64,000 bases of DNA from Faecalibacterium taiwanense (GTDB taxonomy: Bacteria > Bacillota > Clostridia > Oscillospirales > Ruminococcaceae). A program made the position numbers and the translations under genes. Below the pieces are notes generated by a model. The model saw only the letters and a list, made by a program, of their open reading frames with translations. It was not told where the DNA came from and made no database searches. Shown here piece by piece: positions 33,579 through 44,003 of this stretch. The stretch spans positions 2,356,001 through 2,420,000 of the forward strand of contig NZ_CP155552.1 of the NCBI RefSeq assembly GCF_036632915.2. Reading direction: 5' to 3'. Positions within the stretch are counted from its first letter, which is position 1. Each line of letters begins with the position of its first letter.

Positions 33579-34436
33579 ATGGAATTTTGGTTTTCCGAGT
33601 TTCACACCCCGGACGTGAAGCACAGCATCCGGGTGAACAAACAGCTCTACTCCAAGCAGAGCGATTACCAGCGCATCGATATTTTTGAAACGCCGGAGTT
33701 TGGCCGGGTGCTCACATTGGACGGCAATGTGATGCTGACCGAGCGCGACGAATTCATCTATGACGAGATGATCGTGCATGTGCCCATGGCGGTGCACAAG
33801 CAGGCAAAAGACATCCTTGTCATCGGTGCCGGTGACGGCGGCGTGGTGCGGGAGCTGACCCGCTACGACCGGGTGGAGCGCATCGACCTTGTGGAGATGG
33901 ACCCGCAGGTGGTGGAAGCCTGCCGCGCCTTCCTGCCCAGCAACGCCTGCCGCATGGATGACCGCCGGGTGCACATCTATTTTGAGAACGCCCTCAAGTA
34001 TATCCGCCGCTGCGAGGAGGAGTACGACCTCATCATTGTGGACTCCTCCGATCCCTTCGGCCCATCCGAGGGTCTGTTCACCCGCGAGTTCTACGGCAGC
34101 TGCTTCAATGCCCTGAAAGCGGACGGCATCATGGTGAACCAGCAGGGCAGCCCCTTCTATGCCGAGGATGCCAGCGCCATGCAGCGCAGCCACAAGCGTA
34201 TTGCGTCCACCTTCCCCATCAGCCGAGTGTATCAGGCACACATTCCCACCTTTGCGGCTGGGTACTGGCTGTTCGGCTTTGCCAGCAAAAAGTATCATCC
34301 CATCGATGATCTGGATGCAGACGCATGGAAGGCGCTGAACATGCGCACCCGCTATTACACCGCCCGGCTGCATGTCGGCGCATTTTACCTGCCGGCATTC
34401 CTTGAGGAAATGCTGCGGGAAGTGGAGGAACACTGA
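33579..34436 (+). CDS. speE: Polyamine aminopropyltransferase (spermidine synthase)
   Basis: A 285-residue enzyme transferring the aminopropyl group from decarboxylated SAM to putrescine. The SAM-binding block is VIGAGDGGVVREL near residue 82, and VDSSDPFGPSEGLF near 155 carries the catalytic aspartate. The ATG at 33579 is preferred over the one at 33573 because AGGAGG lies 8 to 9 bases upstream. No SAM decarboxylase is visible nearby. Confidence 0.93.
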   Translation: MEFWFSEFHTPDVKHSIRVNKQLYSKQSDYQRIDIFETPEFGRVLTLDGNVMLTERDEFIYDEMIVHVPMAVHKQAKDILVIGAGDGGVVRELTRYDRVERIDLVEMDPQVVEACRAFLPSNACRMDDRRVHIYFENALKYIRRCEEEYDLIIVDSSDPFGPSEGLFTREFYGSCFNALKADGIMVNQQGSPFYAEDASAMQRSHKRIASTFPISRVYQAHIPTFAAGYWLFGFASKKYHPIDDLDADAWKALNMRTRYYTARLHVGAFYLPAFLEEMLREVEEH

Positions 34437-35311
34437 TGCAACCCAACATTGAAAACTTCATCGGCTGTGACAGCAGCTACCGCGCCGCCAGCATCGTGCT
34501 GTACGGTGCGCCCTACGATTCCACCACCAGCTACCGCCCGGGCGCACGGTTCGGCCCGGCGGCCATCCGACACGAAAGCTATGGTCTGGAGACCTACAGC
34601 CCCTATCAGAATGCCGACCTGACCGATTTTGACATCTTCGACAGCGGCGATCTGGAGCTGTGCTTCGGCTCCAGCGAGAGTGCCCTTGCGGACATCGAAG
34701 CCCGCGCAGAGGAGATCCTGCAGGACGGAAAGTTCCCATTGCTGCTGGGCGGTGAACATCTGGTGACGCTGGGTGCCGTGCGGGCTGCTGTGAAGAAATA
34801 TCCGGATCTGCACATCGTGCACTTTGATGCCCACGCCGACCTGCGGGACGACTACCTTGGTGCAAAGCTGAGCCACGCCTGCGTGCTGCGCCGCTGCCAT
34901 GAGCTGGTGGGCGACGGCCGCATCCATCAGTTCTGCATCCGCAGCGGCGACCGCGCCGAGTTCGAGTTTGCAGCCCAGCACACTGAGATGCACAAATTCG
35001 ATTTTACCGGCCTTGCCGAGCTGACGGAACAGCTGTGCGAGAGCAAGGTGCCCGTCTACCTGACCATCGACCTCGACTGTCTGGACCCCTCCTGCTTCCC
35101 CGGCACCGGCACGCCCGAAGCCGGCGGCGTGAGCTTTTTGCAGCTTCTGGATGCCATCCGCACCGTGACGAAAGCCAACATCGTAGCCGCAGACCTCAAC
35201 GAGCTGGCTCCCACGCTGGATACCACCGGCGTTTCCACCGCCACCGCCTGCAAGGTGCTGCGCGAAACACTGATCGCGCTGGACAAGGGCTGGCCCGGCT
35301 TTCAGGTCTGA
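34436..35311 (+). CDS. speB: Agmatinase
   Basis: A 291-residue ureohydrolase that converts agmatine to putrescine and urea. Mn-binding motifs are GGEHLVT near residue 103, HFDAHADLRDDY near 126-137 and TIDLDCLDPSCFPG near 210. The start forms a TGATG overlap with speE. It is placed directly after arginine decarboxylase and spermidine synthase. Confidence 0.95.
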   Translation: MQPNIENFIGCDSSYRAASIVLYGAPYDSTTSYRPGARFGPAAIRHESYGLETYSPYQNADLTDFDIFDSGDLELCFGSSESALADIEARAEEILQDGKFPLLLGGEHLVTLGAVRAAVKKYPDLHIVHFDAHADLRDDYLGAKLSHACVLRRCHELVGDGRIHQFCIRSGDRAEFEFAAQHTEMHKFDFTGLAELTEQLCESKVPVYLTIDLDCLDPSCFPGTGTPEAGGVSFLQLLDAIRTVTKANIVAADLNELAPTLDTTGVSTATACKVLRETLIALDKGWPGFQV

Positions 35312-35347
35312 CCGAATTTGCACACATTGACATAAAGGAGAAAAATC

Positions 35348-36606
<1,259 letters not shown>

Positions 36607-36607
<1 letters not shown>

Positions 36608-37823
36608 TGCGGCTGGCCGATACCCGCCCGCCCTTTGCGGGCCTTACAAACCTTTCTTGGGAAGCGCTTGCCTCTCTGCCCACCCCCTGCTACCTGCTGG
36701 ACGAAGGGCAGCTGCGCCGCAACGGCGAACTTCTGCTGGGGGTGCAGCAGCGCACCGGCTGCAAAATTCTGCTGGCGCAGAAGGCTTTTTCCAACTTTAA
36801 TGTTTACCCGGTGCTGGCCCCTTATCTGGCGGGCACCGAGGCCAGCGGCCTGTACGAGAGCCGCCTTGGCAAAGAAGAGCTGCCGGAAAAAGAGAACCAT
36901 GTGTTCTGCGCGGCCTACCGGGCAGACGAGTTCGCGGAGCTGCTGCAGTACGCCGACCACATCGTGTTCAATTCGCCCAGCCAGCTGGCAAAGTTCGGCC
37001 CGGCAGCAAAGGCGGCGGGCAAGAGCGTGGGCCTGCGGCTGAACCCGGAGTGCTCCACGCAGGAAGGCCATGCAATTTACGACCCCTGCGCCCCGGGCAG
37101 CCGCCTTGGCACCACCCGCACCCAGTGGGATGCCGCCGTGCAGGCAGACCCGGCCCTGCCCGAATTACTGGACGGACTGCACTTCCACACCCTGTGCGAG
37201 CAGGATGCCGATGCACTGGCCCTGACGCTGGCGGCGGTGGAAGCAAAGTTCGGGGGCTTCTGCCCCGGATGAAGTGGCTCAACTTTGGCGGCGGGCACCA
37301 TATCACCCGCCCCGGCTACCGCCTTGCCACGCTGGAACAGTGCATTACCGAAACACAGAAAAAGTACGGCGTGCAGGTGTATCTGGAGCCGGGCGAAGCA
37401 TGGGCGCTGAACGCCGGGTATCTTGTTACCACTGTGCTGGATACTTTGCAAAATGGCGAGACGAGCCTTGCCATTCTGGACATGTCTGCGGCCTGCCACA
37501 CCCCGGATGTGATCGAGATGCCCTACCGCCCGCCGCTGCTGGATGCCGGAGACCCCGGCGAAAAGCCGTACCTCATCCGCCTTGGCGGCCCCACCTGCCT
37601 TGCCGGGGATGTGGTGGGCGACTACAGCTTTGCCTCCCCGCTCACCGAGGGGCAAAGGCTCATTTTCGGCGATATGGCCATCTACACCACCTGCAAGAAC
37701 AACACCTTCAACGGGATGCCGCTGCCGCCCATCTGGGCAATGGACGAAAGCGGCACCTGCCGGGAGCTGGTGAAGTTCGGCTACAGCGATTTCAAGATGC
37801 GGCTGGGACGTGCAGCGGATTAA
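36607..37823 (+). pseudogene. nspC: Carboxynorspermidine decarboxylase, frameshifted
   Basis: A PLP-dependent fold-III decarboxylase that produces spermidine or norspermidine. The PLP lysine is in KILLAQKAFSNF near residue 60, and the second half begins MKWLNFGGGHHITRPGYRL. The frame breaks in a run of five G at 37252-37256; a sixth G restores KFGGLLPRMKWLNFGGG and the normal length of about 405. The start overlaps the preceding stop as TGATG. The intact remainder argues for a read error rather than loss. Confidence 0.88.
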
Positions 37824-37954
37824 AGTATGACCCTTACGGCAAATCTGTATTCATTCAAAAGACAGCCTGTATCAAAACCGCCCAAAATGCACGCTGTTCA
37901 AGTACAGTTTCTTTTTATCATCTGACGAAAATAAAAAAAAATTCATATTCAGCC

Positions 37955-37983
37955 TAGACAAGTTCCTTTTCATGTGCTAAAAC
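37955..37983 (+). promoter_or_regulatory. Predicted promoter of the liv operon
   Basis: TAGACA, a 17-base spacer and TAAAAC, followed by a hairpin with a T run before livJ. Confidence 0.4.
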
Positions 37984-37992
37984 AATGCTAAG

Positions 37993-38044
37993 AAACCCGC
38001 AACGATGCAGGATCTGAGGATCACTGCGCCGTTGCGGGTTTTTC
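37993..38044 (+). terminator. Terminator between nspC and livJ
   Basis: AAACCCGCAACG/CGTTGCGGGTTT arms and a T run. It lies after the predicted liv promoter, so it could be either the nspC terminator or a liv leader attenuator. Confidence 0.7.
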
Positions 38045-38092
38045 TTGTTTTATCTGGGAAAGTGTCAAGAAATAATAGAGGAGGCAATTCTT

Positions 38093-39310
38093 ATGAAAGC
38101 ATTCATTTCGCGTCGTGATTTCCTGAAAGCGGCAGGCATCACCGCCGCAGCAGCAGCTTTGGCAGGCTGCTCTTCTTCTGGCGGTTCCGCAAGCGGCTCT
38201 TCTGCAGGCGGCAAGACCATTAAGATCGGCGTGTTTGAACCGGCTTCCGGTGATAACGGCGCAGGCGGCAAGCAGGAAGTGCTGGGTGTCGAGTATGCCA
38301 ACAGCCTTGCTCCCACCGTGGAGATCGGCGGTGAGACCTATAACGTGGAGCTGGTGGAAGTGGATAACCAGTCCAGCACCGATAAGGCCGTGACCGCTGC
38401 ACAGGAGCTGGTCTCCAAGAAAGTCTCTATCGTGCTGGGCAGCTACGGCTCCGGTGTTTCCATTGCAGCCGCTCCCACCTTCCAGTCCGCTTCCATCCCG
38501 GCCATCGGCTGCTCCTGCACCAACCCCGCCGTGACCGAGGCCAACCCCTACTACTTCCGTGTCTGCTTCCTTGACCCGTTTCAGGGCTCGGTCATGGCAA
38601 ACTTTGCAAAGGATGAGTTCAGTGCTGCCAACGCCTACGTGCTGAGCATGCTGGGCGAGGACTACGGCTCCGGTCTGGCCACCTACTTCGTCAACGCTTT
38701 TGAGGATCTGGGCGGCACTGTTACCAGCGAGCAGTTCCCCGAGGGCACCTCGGACTTCTCCGCCTACATCCAGAACGCCATCAACGCCGGTGCAGATGTG
38801 ATCTTTGCTCCCTGCGCTACCACCTACGCAGCCCAGATCATCACACAGGCTGCTTCTACAGGCTTCGATAAGCCCATTACCGCAGGCGACACATGGGAGT
38901 CCAGCGTTATTCTGGATGCCCAGAAGGGCACCAGCGTGCAGGTGTATTGCTCCACCTTCTTTGATGAGAACGATGATTCCGGCGCAGCCAAGGAGTTCGT
39001 GACCGGCTTTAAGGAGTGGCTGAACGCCGACAGCCAGAAGCTGACCAACAACGGCGGCAATGACATCGTGGCAGCTGTTTCTGCACTGGGCTACGACGGC
39101 TACATGGTGGCTCTGGAAGCCATCAAGGCAGCAGGCAGCACCGACGGCACCGCCATCCGCGATGCCCTGTACGGCGTAAACTACGACGGCGTGACCGGCA
39201 ACATCACCTTTGACCAGACCACCGGTGATGCCAACAAGGATATGGCTTACATCAAGAAAGCTGCCGACGGCGCATTTGAGTTCGTCAAGACTCAGAGCGT
39301 GGAAGGCTGA
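38093..39310 (+). CDS. livJ: Branched-chain amino acid ABC transporter, substrate-binding lipoprotein
   Basis: A 405-residue type I periplasmic-binding protein. The N-terminus has a twin-arginine-like motif (SRRDFLKAAG, residues 6-15) followed by a lipobox (AALAGC, cysteine about 25), so export by Tat with lipid anchoring is possible. The Leu/Ile/Val-binding fold is indicated by IKIGVFEPASG, IVLGSYGSG and YDGYMVALEAIKAAG blocks. GAGGAGG precedes the ATG. It heads the livJHMGF operon. Confidence 0.93.
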   Translation: MKAFISRRDFLKAAGITAAAAALAGCSSSGGSASGSSAGGKTIKIGVFEPASGDNGAGGKQEVLGVEYANSLAPTVEIGGETYNVELVEVDNQSSTDKAVTAAQELVSKKVSIVLGSYGSGVSIAAAPTFQSASIPAIGCSCTNPAVTEANPYYFRVCFLDPFQGSVMANFAKDEFSAANAYVLSMLGEDYGSGLATYFVNAFEDLGGTVTSEQFPEGTSDFSAYIQNAINAGADVIFAPCATTYAAQIITQAASTGFDKPITAGDTWESSVILDAQKGTSVQVYCSTFFDENDDSGAAKEFVTGFKEWLNADSQKLTNNGGNDIVAAVSALGYDGYMVALEAIKAAGSTDGTAIRDALYGVNYDGVTGNITFDQTTGDANKDMAYIKKAADGAFEFVKTQSVEG

Positions 39311-39321
39311 TTTGAACCTGT

Positions 39322-39444
39322 AAACTCCTTCAGTCAACGCCTGACGGCGTTGCCAGCTCCCTCATTGATGGAGCCTTTTTATAGCTTTCCGGCAAGTTTG
39401 GCCCTCTGGGAGGGGGCTGTCACCGGAGGTGACTGAAGGAGTTT
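39322..39444. mobile_element. MITE-like repeat with 15-bp terminal inverted repeats
   Basis: A 123-base non-coding element between livJ and livH. The ends AAACTCCTTCAGTCA and TGACTGAAGGAGTTT are perfect inverted repeats. Inside are GC-rich sub-palindromes (CTCCCTCATTGATGGAG, CCCTCTGGGAGGG). This layout matches the miniature inverted-repeat elements that are abundant in gut Clostridia; the family link is from memory. Confidence 0.65.
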
Positions 39445-39482
39445 ATTTTATTAAAAGTTGTAAGAAATGGAGGGTCCCACTT

Positions 39483-40360
39483 ATGGCTGCAAAGTTTCTG
39501 CCCTATTTGCTGGCAGGTATCTCGGTGGGCGGCCAGTATGCATTGATCGCCATTGGCTACACGATGGTGTACGGCATCCTGCGCCTGATCAACTTTGCCC
39601 ACGGCGATATCTTTACCGTAGCCGGTTTTCTGATGGTGTACGCTACTGCTTCCTTCCGCTGACCATTTCCATCCCGCTGGTGGTGGTGGCAACGGTACTG
39701 CTGGGCATCGCAGTGGAAAAGATTGCCTACAAGCCCCTGCGCACTGCGCCGCGCATGTCGGTAATGATCTCCGCGATCGGTATGTCCTACCTTTTGCAGA
39801 ACTCGATGTGGTATGTCACCGGCGGTCTGGCCAAGCAGTACCCTGCCCTGCCGTGGATCAGCGACACCGTCACGGTGCTGGGCTGCCAGACCAAGCGGGT
39901 GACGGTGGTAACGCCGTTCCTCGTCATTGTGCTGGTGGCAGCACTTGTTACCCTGATCCAGAGGACCAAGATCGGCATGGCCATGCGCGCCGCTTCCCGC
40001 GATTTTGAGACCGCTCAGCTGATGGGCATCAAGATCAACAATGTCATCTCCTTTACCTTTGCGGTGGGCAGCTTTCTTGCGGCCATCGGCTCCATGATGT
40101 ATTTTTCCAACTACACGGCAGTCACCCCCACTGTGGGTGCGATGCCCGGCCTGAAAGCTTTTGTGGCTGCGGTGTTCGGCGGCATCGGCTCCATTCCCGG
40201 TGCGGTGATCGGCGGCTTCATCATCGGCATCTGCGAGAGCCTTATTAAAGGTGCAGGCGCTACCACCTTCAGTGATGCGTTCACCTTTGCACTGCTGATC
40301 GTGGTTCTGGCCGTCAAGCCTACCGGCCTGTTCAGTGAAAACCTGACCGAGAAAGTGTGA
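39483..40360 (+). pseudogene. livH: Branched-chain amino acid ABC transporter permease LivH, frameshifted
   Basis: An inner-membrane permease of the LivH family. The first 59 residues (from MAAKFLPYLLAGISVGG, with NFAHGDIFTVAG) end at a stop at 39660-39662. The rest (PLTISIPLVVVATVLLG onward) continues in the next frame to 40360. One extra T near 39654 would give ATASFPLTISIPLVV and a normal protein of about 292 residues. GGAGGG precedes the start. It sits in an otherwise intact liv operon. Confidence 0.88.
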
Positions 40361-41520
40361 TGACCATGAAACAAGAGAAAAAACGCATCTATCTCCGGGC
40401 CGCACTGGCGCTGGCCGCTCTGCTGGTGGTGCTGCTGGCACTGGATAACCTTAGCTTTGTGCCCTCCATGCTGCTCACCGTGCTGCGCAAGGGTGCCATC
40501 TATGCACTGGTGGCTGTCTCCATGAACCTGCTGAACGGCTTTACCGGCCTGTTCAGTCTGGGTCAGGCAGGCTTTATGCTGCTGGGTGCCTACACCTACG
40601 CCATCCTCACCATTCCCGCCGCTTCGCAGAAGTCCATCTATCAGCGCTATGCAAACGGCGGCATCGGCTTCTCCATCCCGGAGCTGCTCTCCAAACCTCT
40701 GGGCGGCTTCGGCCTGCTGCTGGGCGTTGTCTTCTGCCTGATCCTGGCCGGTTTTATCGCAGCGCTGTTCGCCTTTCTCATCGGCCTGCCGGTGCTGAAG
40801 CTGAAGAGTGACTACCTTGCCATTGCCACACTGGGCTTTGCAGAGATCATCCGTGCCGCCGTGGTTTACGAAGGCTTTGGCCCGCTGACCAACGGTTCCA
40901 ACCTTCTGTACGGTTTCACCAGCTTTGCCAGCTTCAACCTTTCGCTGGGCGGCACGACCCTGCATCTGGAAACGGTGATGCCCTTCCTCTTTTCCGGTGT
41001 GTGTATCGCCATCATCCTGCTGCTCATCAACTCCACCTATGGCCGTGCCTTCAAGGCCATCCGTGACGATGAGATCGCTGCCGAAGCCATGGGCATCAAC
41101 CTTGCCAGCCACAAGCGCATTAGCTTTATCATCAGCAGCTTCTTTGCCGGTATCTCCGGCGCAATGCTTGCCATGTATCAGGCCAGCGTGCAGGCCACCA
41201 CCTTCAAATCCAGCATGACCTACGAGATCCTGCTGATCGTGGTCATTGGCGGCATCGGCTCGGTGTCCGGCTCCATCATCGCGTCCTTCCTGTTCATCGC
41301 CAGCTCCGAATGGCTGCTGCGCTTCCTCGACAATGAGACCTGGATCGGCGGCTTCCGTGTGCCGCTGCTGCGTTCCGGCTTCCGCATGGTGGTGTTCAGC
41401 ATCATCATTATGGCGGTGGTGCTGTTCTTCCGCAAGGGTATCATGGGCGACCGTGAATTGTTCCAGAAAAAGCCCGCATCCACTGCAAAAGCTGCCAAAA
41501 AGGAGGCGCGTTCCAAATGA
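40360..41520 (+). CDS. livM: Branched-chain amino acid ABC transporter permease
   Basis: A 386-residue LivM-type permease with about nine to ten membrane helices. NLLNGFTGLFSLGQAGFMLLGAY near residue 46 is the family signature, and AIRDDEIAAEAMGIN near 230 is the ATPase-contact loop. The ATG at 40360 overlaps the livH stop (TGATG). The basic C-terminal tail (AKAAKKEARSK) is cytoplasmic. Confidence 0.94.
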   Translation: MTMKQEKKRIYLRAALALAALLVVLLALDNLSFVPSMLLTVLRKGAIYALVAVSMNLLNGFTGLFSLGQAGFMLLGAYTYAILTIPAASQKSIYQRYANGGIGFSIPELLSKPLGGFGLLLGVVFCLILAGFIAALFAFLIGLPVLKLKSDYLAIATLGFAEIIRAAVVYEGFGPLTNGSNLLYGFTSFASFNLSLGGTTLHLETVMPFLFSGVCIAIILLLINSTYGRAFKAIRDDEIAAEAMGINLASHKRISFIISSFFAGISGAMLAMYQASVQATTFKSSMTYEILLIVVIGGIGSVSGSIIASFLFIASSEWLLRFLDNETWIGGFRVPLLRSGFRMVVFSIIIMAVVLFFRKGIMGDRELFQKKPASTAKAAKKEARSK

Positions 41521-42359
41521 GTGAAAACGTATTGACCATTGAAAACGCCACGATGCAGTTTGGCGGCGTGGTGGCTGTGGACAATCTGAACCTGAAGGTG
41601 GATAAAGATCAGATCGTCTCCCTCATCGGCCCCAACGGTGCCGGCAAGACCACCGCGTTCAACGTTGTCACCGGCGTGTATGCGCCCACCAACGGCGCGG
41701 TGTGGTTCGAGGGACGCAAGATCATTGAGAACACGCCCCACGGCAAGATGAAAAAGCTCTATAAGGGCCAGAACGCGAGCAAGTATTCCCACATGATCGC
41801 CCCCACGCCCGATAAGATCACCCAGATGGGTATTGCCCGCACCTTCCAGAATATCCGTCTATGGAAGAGCCAGACCGTGTTTGAGAACGTGCTCATCGCC
41901 AAGCACTGCCGCCGCTCGGCCAACCTGCTGAGCGCTACCTTCCGGCTGAATGCAGACGAGGAAAAGCGCCAGCGCGAGGAGTGCGAAAACCTGCTGCATG
42001 TGCTGGGACTTGAGGATGTGCGCAATGAACTGGCTACTGGCCTGCCCTACGGCCTGCAGCGCCGGGTGGAGATCGCGCGCGCGCTTGCCACCGAGCCGAA
42101 GCTGCTGCTGCTGGATGAGCCTGCTGCCGGTATGAACCCGCAGGAGACCGAAGAACTGACCGCCTTTATTGACCGCATCCGCACCGATTTCAGACTGACT
42201 GTGTTCATGATCGAGCACCACATGGATCTGGTGATGGATATTTCCGACCGGGTCTATGTGCTGGACTTTGGCCGCTTGATCGCCGAGGGTACGCCCGCCG
42301 AGGTGCAGAACGACCCGCGGGTGATCGACGCTTATCTGGGGGTGGACGAAGATGCTTGA
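41517..42359 (+). CDS. livG: Branched-chain amino acid ABC transporter ATP-binding protein
   Basis: A 280-residue ABC ATPase. Walker A is GPNGAGKTT near residues 39-47, Walker B LLLLDEPAAGMNPQET near 198, and a C-terminal VYVLDFGRLIAEGTP block is typical of LivG. The signature is the variant LPYGLQRRVEIARAL near 178. The start overlaps livM by 4 bases. Confidence 0.95.
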   Translation: MSENVLTIENATMQFGGVVAVDNLNLKVDKDQIVSLIGPNGAGKTTAFNVVTGVYAPTNGAVWFEGRKIIENTPHGKMKKLYKGQNASKYSHMIAPTPDKITQMGIARTFQNIRLWKSQTVFENVLIAKHCRRSANLLSATFRLNADEEKRQREECENLLHVLGLEDVRNELATGLPYGLQRRVEIARALATEPKLLLLDEPAAGMNPQETEELTAFIDRIRTDFRLTVFMIEHHMDLVMDISDRVYVLDFGRLIAEGTPAEVQNDPRVIDAYLGVDEDA

Positions 42360-43074
42360 GATCAAGGATTTACATGTTTCCTATGGCGGCATTCAGGCCT
42401 TGCGCGGTGTGTCGCTGAACGTGCCGGACGGCAAGATCGTTACCCTGATCGGTGCCAACGGCGCAGGCAAGTCCACCCTGATGCGCACCATTTCCGGCCT
42501 TGTAAAGGCACAGAGCGGCTCCATTTTGTGGAACGGGCAGGAACTGCTGGGCAAGCCCATCGACCAGATCGTGGCCAGCGGCATTGCCATGTCGCCGGAG
42601 GGCCGCCGGGTGTTTGCCGACCTGACTGTGCTGGAAAATCTGAAGATCGGCGCATACCTGCGCAAGGATAAGGCCGAAACCGAAAAAGACCTTGAGTGGG
42701 TGTACAGTCTGTTCCCCCGCCTGAAGGAGCGCAGCTGGCAGAGCGCCGGCACCCTTTCCGGCGGCGAGCAGCAGATGCTGGCCGTGGGCCGCGCCCTGAT
42801 GAGCAAGCCGAAGCTGCTCATGCTGGACGAGCCAAGCCTTGGCCTTGCGCCCATCGTGGTGCGGGAGATTTTTGATATCATCCGCACCGTGAACCAGCAG
42901 GGCATCACCGTGCTGCTGAACGAGCAGAACGCCAACATGGCCCTGAAGGTGGCCGATTACGCCTATGTGCTGGAGACCGGCACCCTGACCCTTTCCGGCA
43001 CGGGTGCTGAACTGCTGACCAATGAACAGGTCAAGGCCGCATACCTCGGCAAAAAGCGCGTTGACCGCACCTGA
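42352..43074 (+). CDS. livF: Branched-chain amino acid ABC transporter ATP-binding protein
   Basis: A 240-residue ABC ATPase of the LivF type. Walker A GANGAGKST is at about 36-44, the signature LSGGEQQMLAVGRAL near 138 and Walker B LLMLDEPSLGLAP near 160. It overlaps livG by 8 bases and ends the operon. Confidence 0.95.
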   Translation: MLEIKDLHVSYGGIQALRGVSLNVPDGKIVTLIGANGAGKSTLMRTISGLVKAQSGSILWNGQELLGKPIDQIVASGIAMSPEGRRVFADLTVLENLKIGAYLRKDKAETEKDLEWVYSLFPRLKERSWQSAGTLSGGEQQMLAVGRALMSKPKLLMLDEPSLGLAPIVVREIFDIIRTVNQQGITVLLNEQNANMALKVADYAYVLETGTLTLSGTGAELLTNEQVKAAYLGKKRVDRT

Positions 43075-43102
43075 AACTTTATAAGAACCGCTAACGGCAG
43101 AG

Positions 43103-43135
43103 AGGGGCTGCTGCAAAACAGCTCCATGAAAAAAT
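43103..43135 (+). repeat. Short interspersed repeat, copy 2
   Basis: GGGGCTGCTGCAAAACAGCT followed by C.ATGAAAAAAT, matching the copy at 9369-9402 apart from a few positions. It lies 28 bases after the livF stop. Confidence 0.5.
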
Positions 43136-43197
43136 AACGCAAAAAAATGTCTCCGTATGGCAGGCGGAACAGGCTCATCACACTACCAACAAAGAAA

Positions 43198-43229
43198 AAC
43201 AGGGCGTTCCCGACGGGGAACGCCCTGTT
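43198..43229. repeat. Long perfect hairpin after livF
   Basis: AACAGGGCGTTCCC/GGGAACGCCCTGTT, 14-bp arms and a 4-base loop. No T run follows, so on its own it is not a typical terminator. It may protect the transcript end. Confidence 0.6.
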
Positions 43230-43258
43230 GTACATATCGCTTGTCTGTGGTCTTTTGC

Positions 43259-43291
43259 AGGGTGCGTCCGCAGGGCGCACCCTGTTTTTTT
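43259..43291 (+). terminator. Terminator of the liv operon
   Basis: AGGGTGCG/CGCACCCT hairpin followed by seven T on the plus strand, ending two bases before the convergent kdpE stop. Confidence 0.8.
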
Positions 43292-43292
43292 A

Positions 43293-44003
43293 CTATGCTT
43301 CATCGTTTTCCACACGAAGCATCCGGTATCCGACACCAACATGGGTTTGGATCAGATGCGGCGCATCCGGGTATCGTTCCAATTTTTTGCGCAGGGATGC
43401 CATATAAACACGCAAGGAAGCAATGTCATTTTCCTGCGTGCTTCCCCATATTTGCTGTGTGATGGATGTATGCGTCAGCACCTTGCCCACATTATGCGCC
43501 AGCACACACAGCAGTTTGTACTCGATGGGGGTCAGATGCAATTCATTCTCACCCAGCCAGACGCACCCGGCCGAGAAGTCGATCTTCAAAGGACCATTGA
43601 CAAAAACCGGACTGTTTATGCCGTCAGAAGCCAGCAGATTCAATCGGCGCTGCGTTACACGCAGTCTTGCCAGCAGCTCGTCCACGGAAAACGGCTTTGT
43701 CAGATAATCGTCAGCGCCGTTGTCCAGTGCCTCGATCTTATCAGAATCCTCGCTCCGGGCACTCAGGACAATGATGGGCAGGTTCGACCATGTGCGGACG
43801 CTGCGGATGACCTCGATGCCGTCTATATCGGGCAGCCCAAGATCCAGCAGCATGATGTCCGGATTGTGGCTGGTAGTCATCATGATCGCCGTTTCCCCAT
43901 TGGAAGCAGTCAGATATTTATAGCCGTGGGTCTTCAGGGTCGTTGTGATCAGACACCGTACAGGAACATCATCCTCTACGACCAGAATGGACGGCTTATT
44001 CAT
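43293..44003 (-). CDS. kdpE: KdpE-like response regulator
   Basis: A 236-residue OmpR/PhoB-type regulator. The receiver domain has the phosphoacceptor aspartate in DIMLLDLGLPDIDG (about 53) and the lysine in DYLTKPFS. The C-terminal winged helix is recognisable from ELHLTPIEYKLLCVLAHNVGK to HVGVGYRML. It overlaps kdpD by 8 bases. It probably controls potassium uptake genes next door. Confidence 0.92.
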   Translation of the reverse strand: MNKPSILVVEDDVPVRCLITTTLKTHGYKYLTASNGETAIMMTTSHNPDIMLLDLGLPDIDGIEVIRSVRTWSNLPIIVLSARSEDSDKIEALDNGADDYLTKPFSVDELLARLRVTQRRLNLLASDGINSPVFVNGPLKIDFSAGCVWLGENELHLTPIEYKLLCVLAHNVGKVLTHTSITQQIWGSTQENDIASLRVYMASLRKKLERYPDAPHLIQTHVGVGYRMLRVENDEA

